Origin: an uncultured Bacteroidota bacterium | Lineage (GTDB): Bacteria; Bacteroidota; Bacteroidia; AKYH767-A; OLB10 | NCBI GenBank assembly: GCA_903881665.1 | Contig: CAIRUC010000124.1 | Location: 1 to 32,815, forward strand | DNA length: 32,815 bases | Reading direction: 5' to 3' | Shown here: positions 1 to 9,833 of the stretch, in pieces | How positions within the stretch are numbered: the first letter of the stretch is position 1 | How the letters are laid out: the number at the start of each line of letters is the position of its first letter | Position numbers and translations under genes: made by a program | Notes under the pieces: model-generated | The model's input: the letters and a program-made list of their open reading frames with translations, nothing else | Database searches by the model: none | Told to the model about the DNA's origin: nothing

Positions 1-1028
1 CCTGAGCTGTATGTTGCGTTTGCAGTTGGCACTGTACCATCTGTTGGATTGGTAAATGAATTAACAGTATTTGCTTTTAAAATTCGGCCATTCCCATTTC
101 CGATTATCCAATTTAAAGTAGTTCCAGTTGATGTTGCCCCAGAGAATGTAATTGCTGAAACTTGAGTAGTAGGTGCAACACCTCCTGCTGGAGTTACTGA
201 TTCCCACGATGTACCTACTCGGAATTCATCTAACGAAATAACTCCCGGCGTAGTTCCGATAGCATCTTGTCGTAAGAAAATTCTTTGAACTGATGTAAGG
301 TCAGTTCCTGTATTAGTAGCCGATGCATCTGCTGTTGGTTCAGCAGCTCCTAAAGATGTTGGGTTTACCCAAATTTTAACAATATCATTTGTAGTTCCTG
401 ATACCAATTGATATGCAATTACCACCAAATAAGTTGTGCTTGTGTTATAAGCTGTTGGGAGCCATACAGTATTTGAGGCTGTAGTTCTTGGATTAACTCC
501 AATATTGAAATTTGAAGTTCCGCTTAAGCGTAACCATACGGTAGAGGCAAATGTCGATGTAGTTCCATCAATGAAACCAACCGTATATCCTCCTGTAGTA
601 CTTATTGTACCTAAATTTGAAATGTTTAACAAAAATGAAGCATACACAGTTCCTGTAGTTTGACTTGTAAATGCACGGTACGCATCCGTTCCGGCTCCAC
701 CATAAGTAATTTTATTACCTGCTGAAGCGGTTATCCCGGGATAACTTAAACTTCCTGATTCAACGATGATTGAATCACCTGTATTAATATTCTGCCAAGC
801 ACCAGAGCTTTGACCTTGAAGGCCTCCTGTTGCGCTAGCTGTATAGTTAAACGGTTCAGTCAATAATTGAGCACTACTATTGCTTACCGTAATGGTAGCG
901 ATTAATAACGCAAACAGAAAAGTAACCATACGGCCTTTTCTGCTTTTGTTTAGTTGAAATGAATGCATGCTTTGTCTGCAATTCAATATTGAATTATACT
1001 GATCAGACAACGAGTACCACTTTTTCAT
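1..1028 (-). CDS. Secreted surface protein, N-terminal part (C-terminus outside window)
   Basis: An open minus-strand frame runs from ATG at 1028 off the left edge, about 342 codons with no stop. After a basic stretch comes a signal peptide (MVTFLFALLIATITVSNSSAQ from residue 34 but for its last residue), so secretion through Sec is likely. Residues from about 55 to 270 are rich in T, S, G and N and form beta-type sequence with a LamG/concanavalin-like feel (TEPFNYTA, then LDEFRVGTSW near 270). After it comes a segment (PTTQVSAITFSGATSTG) that resembles the linker into a fibronectin-III-like domain. Such proteins in Bacteroidota usually end with a T9SS sorting domain, but that end is not in the window. 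An in-frame ATG at 968 is an alternative start that gives a more usual signal-peptide n-region. It lies 148 bp downstream of another T9SS protein on the same strand. Function unknown. Confidence 0.8.
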   Translation of the reverse strand, partial: MKKWYSLSDQYNSILNCRQSMHSFQLNKSRKGRMVTFLFALLIATITVSNSSAQLLTEPFNYTASATGGLQGQSSGAWQNINTGDSIIVESGSLSYPGITASAGNKITYGGAGTDAYRAFTSQTTGTVYASFLLNISNLGTISTTGGYTVGFIDGTTSTFASTVWLRLSGTSNFNIGVNPRTTASNTVWLPTAYNTSTTYLVVIAYQLVSGTTNDIVKIWVNPTSLGAAEPTADASATNTGTDLTSVQRIFLRQDAIGTTPGVISLDEFRVGTSWESVTPAGGVAPTTQVSAITFSGATSTGTTLNWIIGNGNGRILKANTVNSFTNPTDGTVPTANATYSS

Positions 1029-1056
1029 ACCTTATGTGTTTTCTTGTTTTTTTAAT

Positions 1057-1070
1057 CAAGGTGAACCTTG
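1057..1070. repeat. Short inverted repeat in 5' region of the edge gene
   Basis: CAAGGT-GA-ACCTTG is a perfect 6-bp inverted repeat with a 2-nt centre. It lies about 30 nt upstream of the ATG at 1028. It could be an operator or nothing; there is one copy only. Confidence 0.25.
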
Positions 1071-1176
1071 CAGTTCGTTTAACAGAAATTCTTTTCTATT
1101 AAAATATGATTGCAATTAACCACCCACAGATTAACTTAATGTTAATCCGTGATTATTAATTCGCATCAATTATTAA

Positions 1177-4155
1177 CTACTGAACTATTAACGGTTTAGT
1201 CAATTGATTCACTCCATCGGTTATTCTGAGCAAATACATTCCTTGCGCAAGATTACTAATATGGAGCAGCAAGTTACCACTCTCATCGGACGTATGCAAG
1301 TCTCTTTGCACTAAAGCACCCTGAGTGTTGATAATTTCTGTTGCAAATGTCTGCCCGTTTACAAATAGTCCCTGCTCAATAAAAACATCGGTTGTGGCTG
1401 GCTGCGGGTAGAGATTAAGGTGTTGATTTACAGCAGCTTTTGTATTTCTCAAAGCAATGGTTTTGCTATACGTAAAGTGACCATTGAAATCAACTTGTTT
1501 TAATCGGAAATAGGCCACCTTATCGATTGGTTCATAGTTTCTTAAGTGATAATTAAGCACAATGGAACTATTCCCCGCTCCCTCTACTTTACCAACAGTA
1601 TAAAAATGACTACCATCATTACTTCTTTCAACAATAAAATAATCATTGTCGGTTTCAGATGCTGTTAGCCAATATAAAAGACTATTGTTATCATGATAAT
1701 TGCCGTTAAATTGAAGCAATTCGATTGGTAATGGAATGGGACCGAGAGGAGAAAGGTTGTTTACCAAAGTCCATACTCCGTTTATTGGAGGATTACTCAC
1801 AACTACAACATTAACTAACGACGAAGAGTCATAACCCATTGGCGGCAAAGCCCAACTACCGCTTCCTGCATCCCAATATTGGGCTTGCATATTGGTTGGG
1901 TTATTAAATGGCGCTACAGGCAATTCACTTCCTGATGCATACGAAAGCGCCATATCAACAGCCGGAATAGTTGGTGCCGAAAAATTTACATACCAAAATC
2001 TATCAGCCGTTGCATCGCGATTATCGGGAGTTAATCCTGTGGTTGAATAAAGATTTGTAACGTTAACTGGTGCTGCTGGCCAAGGTAAATTTGTGGCCGG
2101 AGTTCCGTAAGTAGAAACTACCAATGTATCCACCTGAACTCCGCCATTTACTTTAAAACCAAATGGTGATGCGTCGGCTAAAGTTCCTGCTTTAGCAAAG
2201 GGAACTCCATATGACGTAGTAACACCCGGTGTACCAATATACCATTTGATTTTAGATGTGAAATTCGGTGTTTCTCCGTAAATATATCGTAAAGCATTCC
2301 CTCCAAAAATTGAATTAGATGCACTTGAATAAAGCGTCATTGCATTCCCGTTCAAATTTAAAAAGCCATTTGTAGTTAGAATAAATTGAGTTTTAATCTT
2401 TACATCTGAATTCATCTGTAAGGCCGCGGCATCCGCCTTTGAGTAACGCAAAGTAGCGTACACTTCTCCTGATGGACATGTTATTGTTTGAACACCACTG
2501 CCTCCATTAAAATACACTGTATTTGTAGCTTCAATAAATGCAGAATCATGGTAATTATTCCAATTACCACCGACAAAGAAATTAGTTGATGCGGTAGCAT
2601 TAAAAACCGGCGCGCCCATCGAATTAACTATATCAAAATTATTAGCAATTCGAAATGGAGTGGATAATGCAGTCTTATTTCCATATCCGGATATTTTTAA
2701 ATTCCCATACCAAGTTGAGCTAGGCGCTGTTGGGATTACAGGAATATTTTGACTTCCTAAGCCAGAAAACTCTTCATAACTACCCGCCTGAAAATCAAAA
2801 ACATTATTTAATCCATTTGAAGTTGCGATTATGTTTCCCGAAAACCCAGGCAAACCAAAAACTTCGAATTTACCTCCCGGCATAACTCTCAAAATATTTT
2901 TTGCAAGTCCACTTGCAGATAAAAGTATATTCCCCACTTTTAATAGGCCCCCATTATTGACGGTCCAACAAACACTATCAGCAGGCAACGGATTATTTGT
3001 TGTAAAATAGGCCAACCCTGACACAATCATAGTTCCATTAATTGTATAATTACCCGACAAAGCAGTCCCACTCAAACCATTATTTCCATCCATAGCGGCA
3101 TTACCATCCGAAACAAACGAAATTGGCCCAGATACAGTACCGGTATTAGCTATGCTTAAATATAGCGTATAAAAAGATCCTGCAGGAATGGCATTAATAA
3201 TTGTTGCATTAGGAGAAATTCCTGGACCTGATACTCTACATCCGATGAGTGAGCCCGGAATTGTGAATAATCCAAAATAGCTATTAATTGCTGCGGTAGT
3301 ATTAACAACATTTCCTCCAAAAGTCAACGTAACAACACTACCTAAAATAAAAGGATTTTGTGTGATGGTAAATGTATTTGCGGTTAATATACTGGCTACC
3401 GTTGCACCAATTGGGATTCCAGAACCTGTAATTAATTGACCAATTACTAAACCAGCCGTGCTTCCAACATTTACAGTAACTGTAGTGGAGCCCGTTGCAT
3501 AACTACATACCAATGAAGAAGTAACATTACTTCCTGTTGCTGAGGCGCAATCAGCCGACACAGTAGAATCGAGCATTAATGTTGCCCCAGCTGCAACAGT
3601 AACATTAAATCGACAAGTAGCTCCACCATTATTATAAATTTGTGTCTGCCGACCTCCACCAAAACGAAGCTTAACATTACTCTCAATTGAGATATTTGAT
3701 GTTGTAGATGTAGTTGAAGTCTTTCTAAATCTTGAAGCGTCAAATACTCCACTTCCCATTATTCTACAATTTGGACCCTCAAAATTAAAAGATAATCCAT
3801 CAAAAGTTGGAGAATTACCTATCATTCCATTACAAATCAATGTATCCCCAAATATGTTTAAATAAAAATTGGTGCTTGTTGACCCAGTATAAAGTTTTCC
3901 TCCTGCGTTTACAATTAAATCATTACATGGCAAAAGTGAGGCTCCAACAGTAACAGTATGTCCATTTTGAATAGTTACATTATTTGCCGAAGATGGTGCA
4001 CTTCCCGCAGCAACCCATGCCGTCCCATTCCAAGATTGCCAAGTAGCAGCCGTTGACCAAACTCCTGATGAAGCTGATCTGTAATCGCCTACAACTTGCC
4101 CATTCGCCATAAACCCGGCAAAAACAAAACAACATATAATGAATAGCGATCTCAA
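1177..4155 (-). CDS. T9SS-secreted beta-rich surface protein with type A sorting domain
   Basis: The longest frame starts at ATG 4224 (1015 aa). I prefer the TTG at 4155, because a TAACTTTG promoter box (4197-4204) lies inside the longer N-terminus and translation from the TTG gives a compact signal peptide (MRSLFIICCFVFAGFMANGQ). The mature protein begins GDYRSASSGVWSTAATWQ, a typical start for beta-helix surface proteins. The middle is T/S/N/G-rich; long-frame residues about 243-285 and 315-350 look like two diverged copies of one beta unit (ITGSGIPIGATV and VSGPGISPNATI). The last 80 or so residues carry a T9SS type A sorting domain (NLYPQPATTDVFIEQ, then GMYLLRITDG and KPLIVQ). It is therefore probably exported by Sec, crosses the outer membrane by T9SS and is attached or released at the surface. 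An adhesin-like role is a guess; no catalytic motif is visible. Confidence 0.85.
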   Translation of the reverse strand: MRSLFIICCFVFAGFMANGQVVGDYRSASSGVWSTAATWQSWNGTAWVAAGSAPSSANNVTIQNGHTVTVGASLLPCNDLIVNAGGKLYTGSTSTNFYLNIFGDTLICNGMIGNSPTFDGLSFNFEGPNCRIMGSGVFDASRFRKTSTTSTTSNISIESNVKLRFGGGRQTQIYNNGGATCRFNVTVAAGATLMLDSTVSADCASATGSNVTSSLVCSYATGSTTVTVNVGSTAGLVIGQLITGSGIPIGATVASILTANTFTITQNPFILGSVVTLTFGGNVVNTTAAINSYFGLFTIPGSLIGCRVSGPGISPNATIINAIPAGSFYTLYLSIANTGTVSGPISFVSDGNAAMDGNNGLSGTALSGNYTINGTMIVSGLAYFTTNNPLPADSVCWTVNNGGLLKVGNILLSASGLAKNILRVMPGGKFEVFGLPGFSGNIIATSNGLNNVFDFQAGSYEEFSGLGSQNIPVIPTAPSSTWYGNLKISGYGNKTALSTPFRIANNFDIVNSMGAPVFNATASTNFFVGGNWNNYHDSAFIEATNTVYFNGGSGVQTITCPSGEVYATLRYSKADAAALQMNSDVKIKTQFILTTNGFLNLNGNAMTLYSSASNSIFGGNALRYIYGETPNFTSKIKWYIGTPGVTTSYGVPFAKAGTLADASPFGFKVNGGVQVDTLVVSTYGTPATNLPWPAAPVNVTNLYSTTGLTPDNRDATADRFWYVNFSAPTIPAVDMALSYASGSELPVAPFNNPTNMQAQYWDAGSGSWALPPMGYDSSSLVNVVVVSNPPINGVWTLVNNLSPLGPIPLPIELLQFNGNYHDNNSLLYWLTASETDNDYFIVERSNDGSHFYTVGKVEGAGNSSIVLNYHLRNYEPIDKVAYFRLKQVDFNGHFTYSKTIALRNTKAAVNQHLNLYPQPATTDVFIEQGLFVNGQTFATEIINTQGALVQRDLHTSDESGNLLLHISNLAQGMYLLRITDGVNQLTKPLIVQ

Positions 4156-4196
4156 ATTAAACGATTTAGTATTTAGGATAACAGCCTTAGGCGGTG

Positions 4197-4204
4197 CAAA
4201 GTTA
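4197..4204 (-). promoter_or_regulatory. Bacteroidota -7 promoter box (TAACTTTG)
   Basis: On the minus strand the sequence reads TAACTTTGCA, an exact match to the Bacteroidota housekeeping -7 consensus TAnnTTTG. No TTTG -33 element is seen at the expected 19-20 nt. If used, the transcript starts near 4190, which excludes the ATG at 4224 and favours the TTG at 4155. Confidence 0.5.
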
Positions 4205-4474
4205 CGATTCAACTTCCAAATCACTGTTACTATTCTATTAAATAAGGGACATGCGGATTAGTTTTTTTCTTCTAACAGCCTCCATTACTCTATAATTAAC
4301 CTTTAAGTAAGTGCTTATTACCTACTAATTGTTTCAATTTATGACGAACTGGCCAAAATACATGGTCAATTAGCAACAATTTGCAGTTTATAACTCCATG
4401 CATCAAATGGCTTTATTCGGGAGAAATAATTTACTTTCGGGCCTTATCTTTACCTTAAGTACAACCTAGCTACA

Positions 4475-5395
4475 ATGACAACAACTGAACAGGATCACAA
4501 GGACCAGGACTCTAAAAAGGTTATCGTAATCATCGTAATTTCTATTTTATTGGGCGTCAATGGCTTGCTTCTATGGCAATTCTTCGATAAAAAAACTCAT
4601 CTAGAGCAAGTGAAGAAAGAGCTGAATACAACTATGGCCGAGAAAGAATCTCTTTCCGCAGAACTTCAGCGTGTTAAAACCGAGTACGATAAGCTAAACC
4701 AAGAAAATGCCGGATTGCAAAATCAACTTTCGTCGAAAGACGAGGAAATTCGTCAGAAAATAGCAGAAATTCAACGCCTAATTAATTCAGGTGATGCAGC
4801 ACAGCTAAGAAAGGCGAAGGAGGAAATGGCTGCCCTTAAGTTGTTAAACAACAGTTATATTGCTCAACTCGATTCGCTAAGAGGAGCTAATAGAGATCTT
4901 GCCGACCAAAATCTTTCATTAAATCAAAATCTTTCAACTGTTAATTCTAAAGTGGGAGAATTAACCCAACAGAATTCGGTATTATCAAATAAGGTAGCCA
5001 TCGCTTCAGTTTTGAAAACGATGAATATGAAAGCAGCGGGAGTACGGTATAAAAGCAATGGAAAAGAACTTGAAACAGCTAAAGCGAAAAGTACAGGCCG
5101 CATTAAAACGTGCTTTACTATTTTGGAGAACTTAGTCGTTGATAAAGGACCTAAAGATATTTACATGCGTGTTATAAGTCCCGATGGTGCTGTAATGTCA
5201 ACCTCAAGTGAAACTTTTATTTTCAACGGACAAGCAACTTTGTATACTACTAAAGAATCGATTATGTATGAAAACAGAAATACTGATTTATGCGTGTATT
5301 GGGAAAAAGGAAATACGTATAACCCAGGGAAATATATAATTGAATTGTATTGCGAAGGAAATCAAATTGGATCCACTTCTTTACTGTTGAAATAA
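4475..5395 (+). CDS. Membrane-anchored coiled-coil protein with C-terminal beta domain
   Basis: 306 aa. Residues 1-14 are polar, 15-37 form one transmembrane helix (VIVIIVISILLGVNGLLLW), and about 40-175 are a continuous coiled coil rich in E, K, Q and L with repeated QN/LN heptads. From about 180 to the end a compact predicted beta domain follows (FTILENLVVDKGPKDIYMRV, then YENRNTDLCVYWEKG and YIIELYCEGNQIG), reminiscent of an Ig-like fold. The topology suggests a short cytoplasmic tail with the rod and globular head in the periplasm, but it could be inverted. The family looks conserved and uncharacterised in Bacteroidota; I do not recognise a named function. It is transcribed divergently from the T9SS protein on its left and converges on the barrel gene at 5452. 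Confidence 0.8.
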   Translation: MTTTEQDHKDQDSKKVIVIIVISILLGVNGLLLWQFFDKKTHLEQVKKELNTTMAEKESLSAELQRVKTEYDKLNQENAGLQNQLSSKDEEIRQKIAEIQRLINSGDAAQLRKAKEEMAALKLLNNSYIAQLDSLRGANRDLADQNLSLNQNLSTVNSKVGELTQQNSVLSNKVAIASVLKTMNMKAAGVRYKSNGKELETAKAKSTGRIKTCFTILENLVVDKGPKDIYMRVISPDGAVMSTSSETFIFNGQATLYTTKESIMYENRNTDLCVYWEKGNTYNPGKYIIELYCEGNQIGSTSLLLK

Positions 5396-5409
5396 TTTCT
5401 CTATTACTT

Positions 5410-5441
5410 TTAAAAAAGATCATCAATCGATGGTTTTTTTT
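5410..5441. terminator. Bidirectional intrinsic terminator between convergent genes
   Basis: AAAAAAG-ATCATC-AATC-GATGGT-TTTTTTT is a short stem (one G-U pair) extended by facing A and T runs. It follows the stop at 5395 and precedes, in the other direction, the stop at 5452, so it can serve both genes. Confidence 0.6.
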
Positions 5442-5451
5442 ATGCCTTTTT

Positions 5452-8400
5452 TTAAAAGTAAGCGCGAACTTGTGCTCCTCCGGTATGTATAATTCTTACA
5501 TCAGCTGGCTTTCTTCCATCGTAGTTAATCCCTATTTGTAAACTATTTCCTAAGTTTCGCTGGATCGATAATCCCCACGTATAATTACTTCCTGTTTTTA
5601 AACCTTCTAACATCTCATATCCGATCGCAGAATTCGCCTCCGAATTATATTTAATATCTACATAATTAAACTTAGCTGTTATTACTCCTTTCTTAACGGT
5701 ACTATAGCGCCATTCAAATCCTGCATCTTGTATATTAGCCAACTCGCCTATACTTTCTACTAATACATTTTGTTTGTTTTCGTAACGATAACTAACCGTT
5801 ACTTTATATGTTGTTCCGGGTTGAATATTTAATTTAGGCAATAATGCGTACCGTTGAATAATATAATTACGATTGCTATACGCCTGCGCTGATGAGCTTT
5901 TCTGACCAAATTCGGTTTGCATTTGCAGACCCATCTCCTGATTAAAATTCCATCGTATATTTTGACTTACCGATTGAACATTTCTGCCTTCAATTCCATT
6001 ACTTAATAGCTGCTTTACTTCTAAATGTTGATACGTAATGTCGGCACTGAATTTAGGATCAGAACGCATAAAAAATAAACTATGGCGCCCGTTTGTTTGT
6101 GTGCTTACTAACATACTATCCGCATTTGCCGAAGAAATTGGGTTCCAATTTTCAATACCTCCTGTTGCATTTACGCGATTATCGAATCGTACTGTTGAAA
6201 GGACAGAAAACTTTTTTATAAAAGATTTTTTATTTGCATTTAAAGCATTAGAAGGATTAATATTCAATACAAAATTCATTTGATTAAATACTACTTTCAC
6301 ATATTCATCTGTTGTTGTAAAAACTCTTATATAATTGGCCTGATCTTGAAAACTCGCTACTTCAAATTCGTTAAGTTGCGGTATGGCATCTCCGTTATAG
6401 TCATTCCATGAGTAAACGCCCGTTCCCGCTGCTACTTGCACATACGAATATTGCTTCTTCGGCTCTCTTCCTGTTCCTCCTTCATAATAGGCATTTATCT
6501 GTATCGCATTCTTAACTGCATTTAAGGTGTAATCTAATCTGCCTGAAGCACTTTCTTCTCCTGTTAAAACCGACACAAGTGAGTCCTTAATTTTTAGATT
6601 TCTATAGTTCAATTGCAATCCGATTTTTTGTTTTTTACCAACCGTCGAAAATCCAAAACCAGCCATATCAGCTATGGTAGCTGCTTTAAATAATCCATTT
6701 TGTATTCCGTCTTCATATCGTCGACTAAAACTCACTTTCATTGGCCACTTTGTAGTATCGGCATGTTGAAAATATGCTTCTCCCGTTTTCCAACTAAATG
6801 AACCCATCGCCAAACTGTCTTTCCTTAGAGAAGATATTTCATTTCGCTCCTGCTCAAATTTTATTCCCGGCACCCATCTTCCCGTTTTAATAAATATATC
6901 CTCACGGTTACGCAAATACGAACTACTAACTGATGTACCTGATGTAGTTAAATACGAACCATCGGCATTGATAGTAAACTTACCAGGTTTTAATTGGCCG
7001 GTTAATGAATTCATTAATCCTCTATATGAAGCTCCTCGCTGATATGACTTAAACGTATAGCGCACCTCGCCTTTTTGATTATGATGTAAGCCAGTATGCA
7101 CCGAAGTTATTATTTCGTTACCAGTATCTCTAACAGCTGCTGTATTCCAATCGCGCGTAAATTCAACGGCTCTGTAATTTTCTACAGGAGCAAAGTGTTT
7201 GTCGGTAAACTCCGCTTGCATACCAGAGATCCATTTCCATCCACCACGAATTGAACTAATTGCTTTCTCATTTTCGAGGGAGAACTTTATTCCTGTTCCT
7301 ATATCGTTGATTTTATCTTTCGAACTAAATTTATTGATGTCATTTTTACTAGTCGCTAATTCCAACGACATTTTAGTGAAGGTATTTAGCTGATATGCGG
7401 CGCCAGCAGTTATTAACTGAAGCTGTTTAGGAGCAATGAGTAAACTATAAGGCTCGTAGCTTCCTTGTGGGATGTTTAATACAGGAGCCACCCATTGATA
7501 TACTCTTCCATTCGCCACATTATCAATTGGAATGTAATTTCCTTTGTTTGCACCAACATTGCTGAATCCTGCTCTGTATCGAGCGCTATCACTATTGGCA
7601 GAATAAACATAAATAGGACTAAACGAAGTACCATTTACTATCGTATCTCGTTTCGCATAAAGTATATCATTGCTATTAAACGCTACGCTATCTACATTTA
7701 ATGCAATAGCTTGCGAGAGTTGATCTCCTGCATTTGCTAAAATAGATTTATCCTCATTCGACAAATCTTGTTGCACTGGTTGATTCTTACTATCTTGTTC
7801 ATTGAAATAATTAATGAATGTAGATAATTTTTTACTCTTCCATGAAGCGGCACCCGTTAACATGGTTCGAGCATAATTTTTATCAGAATATTGAAATTCG
7901 GCAATGATCCGCGAGTCTTTATTGATGATTCTTTTTGCTGTGAATTTGATTTCAGCAGTATTATAATCGATTACATAGTCGCGATCTTGTCCCCTCTGCA
8001 ATAAAATTCCATCCAAATAAATTTGCTCCGATCCCGATAACACAACTATAAAACTTTCGTTTTCGGCACCGCGTAACCGATAGGGCCCTTGATTACTTTC
8101 AATTCCTTGAAAAGTTTGTCGGGCGAACTTACCTTTCGATACCGCTGCTCCACCTATAAAATTAAAAATGCACTTTACCCCATTTTTCCTCGAAAAATCG
8201 TTCGAAAAACGATACAAGCCCCCTTGTCCTTTTTTAAAGTAACGCAAAAAATATCCTTCGCTATTTCGTATTTCAAAATCGCCAGCAATAAGTTTATGAT
8301 TTTTATTACTGAGTTGAATAAATACTTTATCGAACTCTTGAAGCTGTTGTGTATTTCCATCGGCTTGCACAGGAATATTATCGTCGGTAATAGCTGCTAC

Positions 8401-8925
8401 AATTTCAATCCCTCCTCCTATTTTGCCTGCTAACTGAAGGTTTAAACTAGAACTCACCACTGCATCTTGATTCGTGCCTACCGTTATTCCACGTGAAATA
8501 CTTCCCGAACGATTTAGACCCTCTAAACCAAATAACTCCGACTTGTTTTCGGTTGGACGTTCAATAAAATAAGGATCATTTCCTATTTTAACATTGCCGC
8601 GATCAAGTAGTTTACGATCTCTTAAACTCGTTTCTTTTTCAAACAACAAAGGGAAAACGCGATATCTCAATTCAACGGAATCATTTCTGTTTCTCAATGG
8701 ATTACTAAAAATTATCAACGACTTTACCTCATCCACCGAATAAACGATGGAGTCGCTCGTAAATATAAAAATGCTTCCGGGAACAATACTTAAAGTATCC
8801 AGATGAACCGTATCGCTTGCACACGAAATCTTTTTATTGCGGGCCATCCCCAATACCTGCGCGTTGCCATCCGATGTAATCAGTAGCAAAAGCAGCAATA
8901 CGATATTTGAAACCAGAGTTTTCAC
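5452..8925 (-). CDS. Very large outer-membrane beta-barrel protein, conserved Bacteroidota family
   Basis: 1157 aa. A clear signal peptide (MKTLVSNIVLLLLLLITSDGNAQ but for its ends) is followed by a small soluble domain (about 25-115). From about 140 to the end there are alternating aromatic/polar strands typical of a large outer-membrane barrel, ending in AQVRAYF with a terminal Phe as many barrels have. Conserved-looking stretches are AGDFEIRNSEGYFLRYFKKG near 215-235 and RGQDRDYVIDYNTAEIKFT near 311-329; I have the impression of both from uncharacterised Bacteroidota barrel proteins. No TonB plug or carboxypeptidase-like N-terminal domain is evident, so it is not a standard SusC. Substrate and function are unknown. 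It is divergent from exonuclease III. Confidence 0.8.
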   Translation of the reverse strand: MKTLVSNIVLLLLLLITSDGNAQVLGMARNKKISCASDTVHLDTLSIVPGSIFIFTSDSIVYSVDEVKSLIIFSNPLRNRNDSVELRYRVFPLLFEKETSLRDRKLLDRGNVKIGNDPYFIERPTENKSELFGLEGLNRSGSISRGITVGTNQDAVVSSSLNLQLAGKIGGGIEIVAAITDDNIPVQADGNTQQLQEFDKVFIQLSNKNHKLIAGDFEIRNSEGYFLRYFKKGQGGLYRFSNDFSRKNGVKCIFNFIGGAAVSKGKFARQTFQGIESNQGPYRLRGAENESFIVVLSGSEQIYLDGILLQRGQDRDYVIDYNTAEIKFTAKRIINKDSRIIAEFQYSDKNYARTMLTGAASWKSKKLSTFINYFNEQDSKNQPVQQDLSNEDKSILANAGDQLSQAIALNVDSVAFNSNDILYAKRDTIVNGTSFSPIYVYSANSDSARYRAGFSNVGANKGNYIPIDNVANGRVYQWVAPVLNIPQGSYEPYSLLIAPKQLQLITAGAAYQLNTFTKMSLELATSKNDINKFSSKDKINDIGTGIKFSLENEKAISSIRGGWKWISGMQAEFTDKHFAPVENYRAVEFTRDWNTAAVRDTGNEIITSVHTGLHHNQKGEVRYTFKSYQRGASYRGLMNSLTGQLKPGKFTINADGSYLTTSGTSVSSSYLRNREDIFIKTGRWVPGIKFEQERNEISSLRKDSLAMGSFSWKTGEAYFQHADTTKWPMKVSFSRRYEDGIQNGLFKAATIADMAGFGFSTVGKKQKIGLQLNYRNLKIKDSLVSVLTGEESASGRLDYTLNAVKNAIQINAYYEGGTGREPKKQYSYVQVAAGTGVYSWNDYNGDAIPQLNEFEVASFQDQANYIRVFTTTDEYVKVVFNQMNFVLNINPSNALNANKKSFIKKFSVLSTVRFDNRVNATGGIENWNPISSANADSMLVSTQTNGRHSLFFMRSDPKFSADITYQHLEVKQLLSNGIEGRNVQSVSQNIRWNFNQEMGLQMQTEFGQKSSSAQAYSNRNYIIQRYALLPKLNIQPGTTYKVTVSYRYENKQNVLVESIGELANIQDAGFEWRYSTVKKGVITAKFNYVDIKYNSEANSAIGYEMLEGLKTGSNYTWGLSIQRNLGNSLQIGINYDGRKPADVRIIHTGGAQVRAYF

Positions 8926-8970
8926 GCAGCAGTAAATTTATTGAATTAGCGTAAAGCCATACGCATCTCA

Positions 8971-9004
8971 TTTATTGGTTTATAAACAAATAAAAACCAA
9001 TAAA
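8971..9004. repeat. Inverted repeat in the divergent barrel/xth intergenic region
   Basis: TTTATTGGTTT (8971-8981) and its exact complement AAACCAATAAA (8994-9004) are separated by 12 nt. They sit in the 135-bp divergent promoter region. This is a possible operator or cruciform; it has no T-run of terminator type. Confidence 0.4.
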
Positions 9005-9010
9005 CCAAAT

Positions 9011-9042
9011 TTTAAATAAATCAGATAAACGGTATACATTTG
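9011..9042 (+). promoter_or_regulatory. Predicted promoter for exonuclease III
   Basis: A TACATTTG box (9035-9042) matches the Bacteroidota -7 consensus. TTTA lies 20 nt upstream in place of the TTTG -33 element. The predicted start is near 9048, giving a leader of roughly 13 nt before the GTG at 9061. Confidence 0.5.
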
Positions 9043-9060
9043 TAAAATAAATTTTTTAAG

Positions 9061-9831
9061 GTGGCTAAAATTATAACCTATAACGTGAATGGAATCAGAG
9101 CAGCGATTACCAAAGGATGGATTGATTGGATAAAAACGGTAAATCCCGATATTATTTTACTACAAGAGACAAAAGCTGAAAAATCACAAGTCGATTTTAG
9201 TGAGATGGAAGCTTTAGGATATCATCATTTTTGGCACTCAGCCGAAAAGAAAGGATATAGCGGAGTTGCATTGATTTCAAAAATCAAACCCGACCATGTT
9301 GAATATGGCTCAGGAAATTCTGATATTGATAAAGAAGGAAGGATTATCCGTGCCGATTTCGGAGATGTATCTGTAATGAGTGTTTATGTTCCGTCGGGCT
9401 CTAGCGGTGAAGAACGTCAAGCATATAAAATGAAATGGCTCGATTGGTTCGACGGTTACATTACCGACCTGACAAAAAAAAGAAAGAAGTTGATCATTGG
9501 TGGAGATGTTAATATTTGCCATAAAGCAATCGATATTCATAATCCGATTAGCAATGTAAAATCATCTGGGTTCCTTCCTGAAGAAAGAGCATGGGTAGAT
9601 CAATTTACGAACAAAGGATTTATAGATACATTTAGAGCTTTTAATAGTGAACCGCATCAATATACATGGTGGACATTCAGAGCGAATGCTCGAGCGAAAA
9701 ACTTGGGATGGCGAATCGACTACCTCTTCGCCACCGAAAATCTAAAAAGCCAACTCAAGCATGTCCATATTTTGGCTGAGGCCAAGCACTCTGATCATTG
9801 TCCAGTATTACTAGAAATAATGTTGGCCTAA
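9061..9831 (+). CDS. xth: Exodeoxyribonuclease III (AP endonuclease family)
   Basis: 256 aa, the normal length of the ExoIII/ExoA class of the EEP nuclease family. It cleaves 5' of abasic sites and removes 3' blocking groups in base excision repair, with a divalent metal ion. All motifs are present: YNVNGIRAA (Asn8, Asn10), LLQETKA (Glu36, metal ligand), YVPSG (Tyr109), GGDVNICH (Asp149, Asn151), WRIDYLF (Asp220) and the closing SDHCPV (Asp245, His246). It starts at a GTG; the resulting MAKIITYNVNGIR is the usual family N-terminus. It is a single gene behind its own TAnnTTTG promoter and converges with the next gene, with 2 nt between the two stops. Confidence 0.95.
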   Translation: MAKIITYNVNGIRAAITKGWIDWIKTVNPDIILLQETKAEKSQVDFSEMEALGYHHFWHSAEKKGYSGVALISKIKPDHVEYGSGNSDIDKEGRIIRADFGDVSVMSVYVPSGSSGEERQAYKMKWLDWFDGYITDLTKKRKKLIIGGDVNICHKAIDIHNPISNVKSSGFLPEERAWVDQFTNKGFIDTFRAFNSEPHQYTWWTFRANARAKNLGWRIDYLFATENLKSQLKHVHILAEAKHSDHCPVLLEIMLA

Positions 9832-9833
9832 AA

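Noticed and set aside
8089..8433. 114-aa plus-strand frame inside the barrel gene
   Set aside because: Antisense shadow; the barrel gene on the minus strand has continuous, family-like sequence here.
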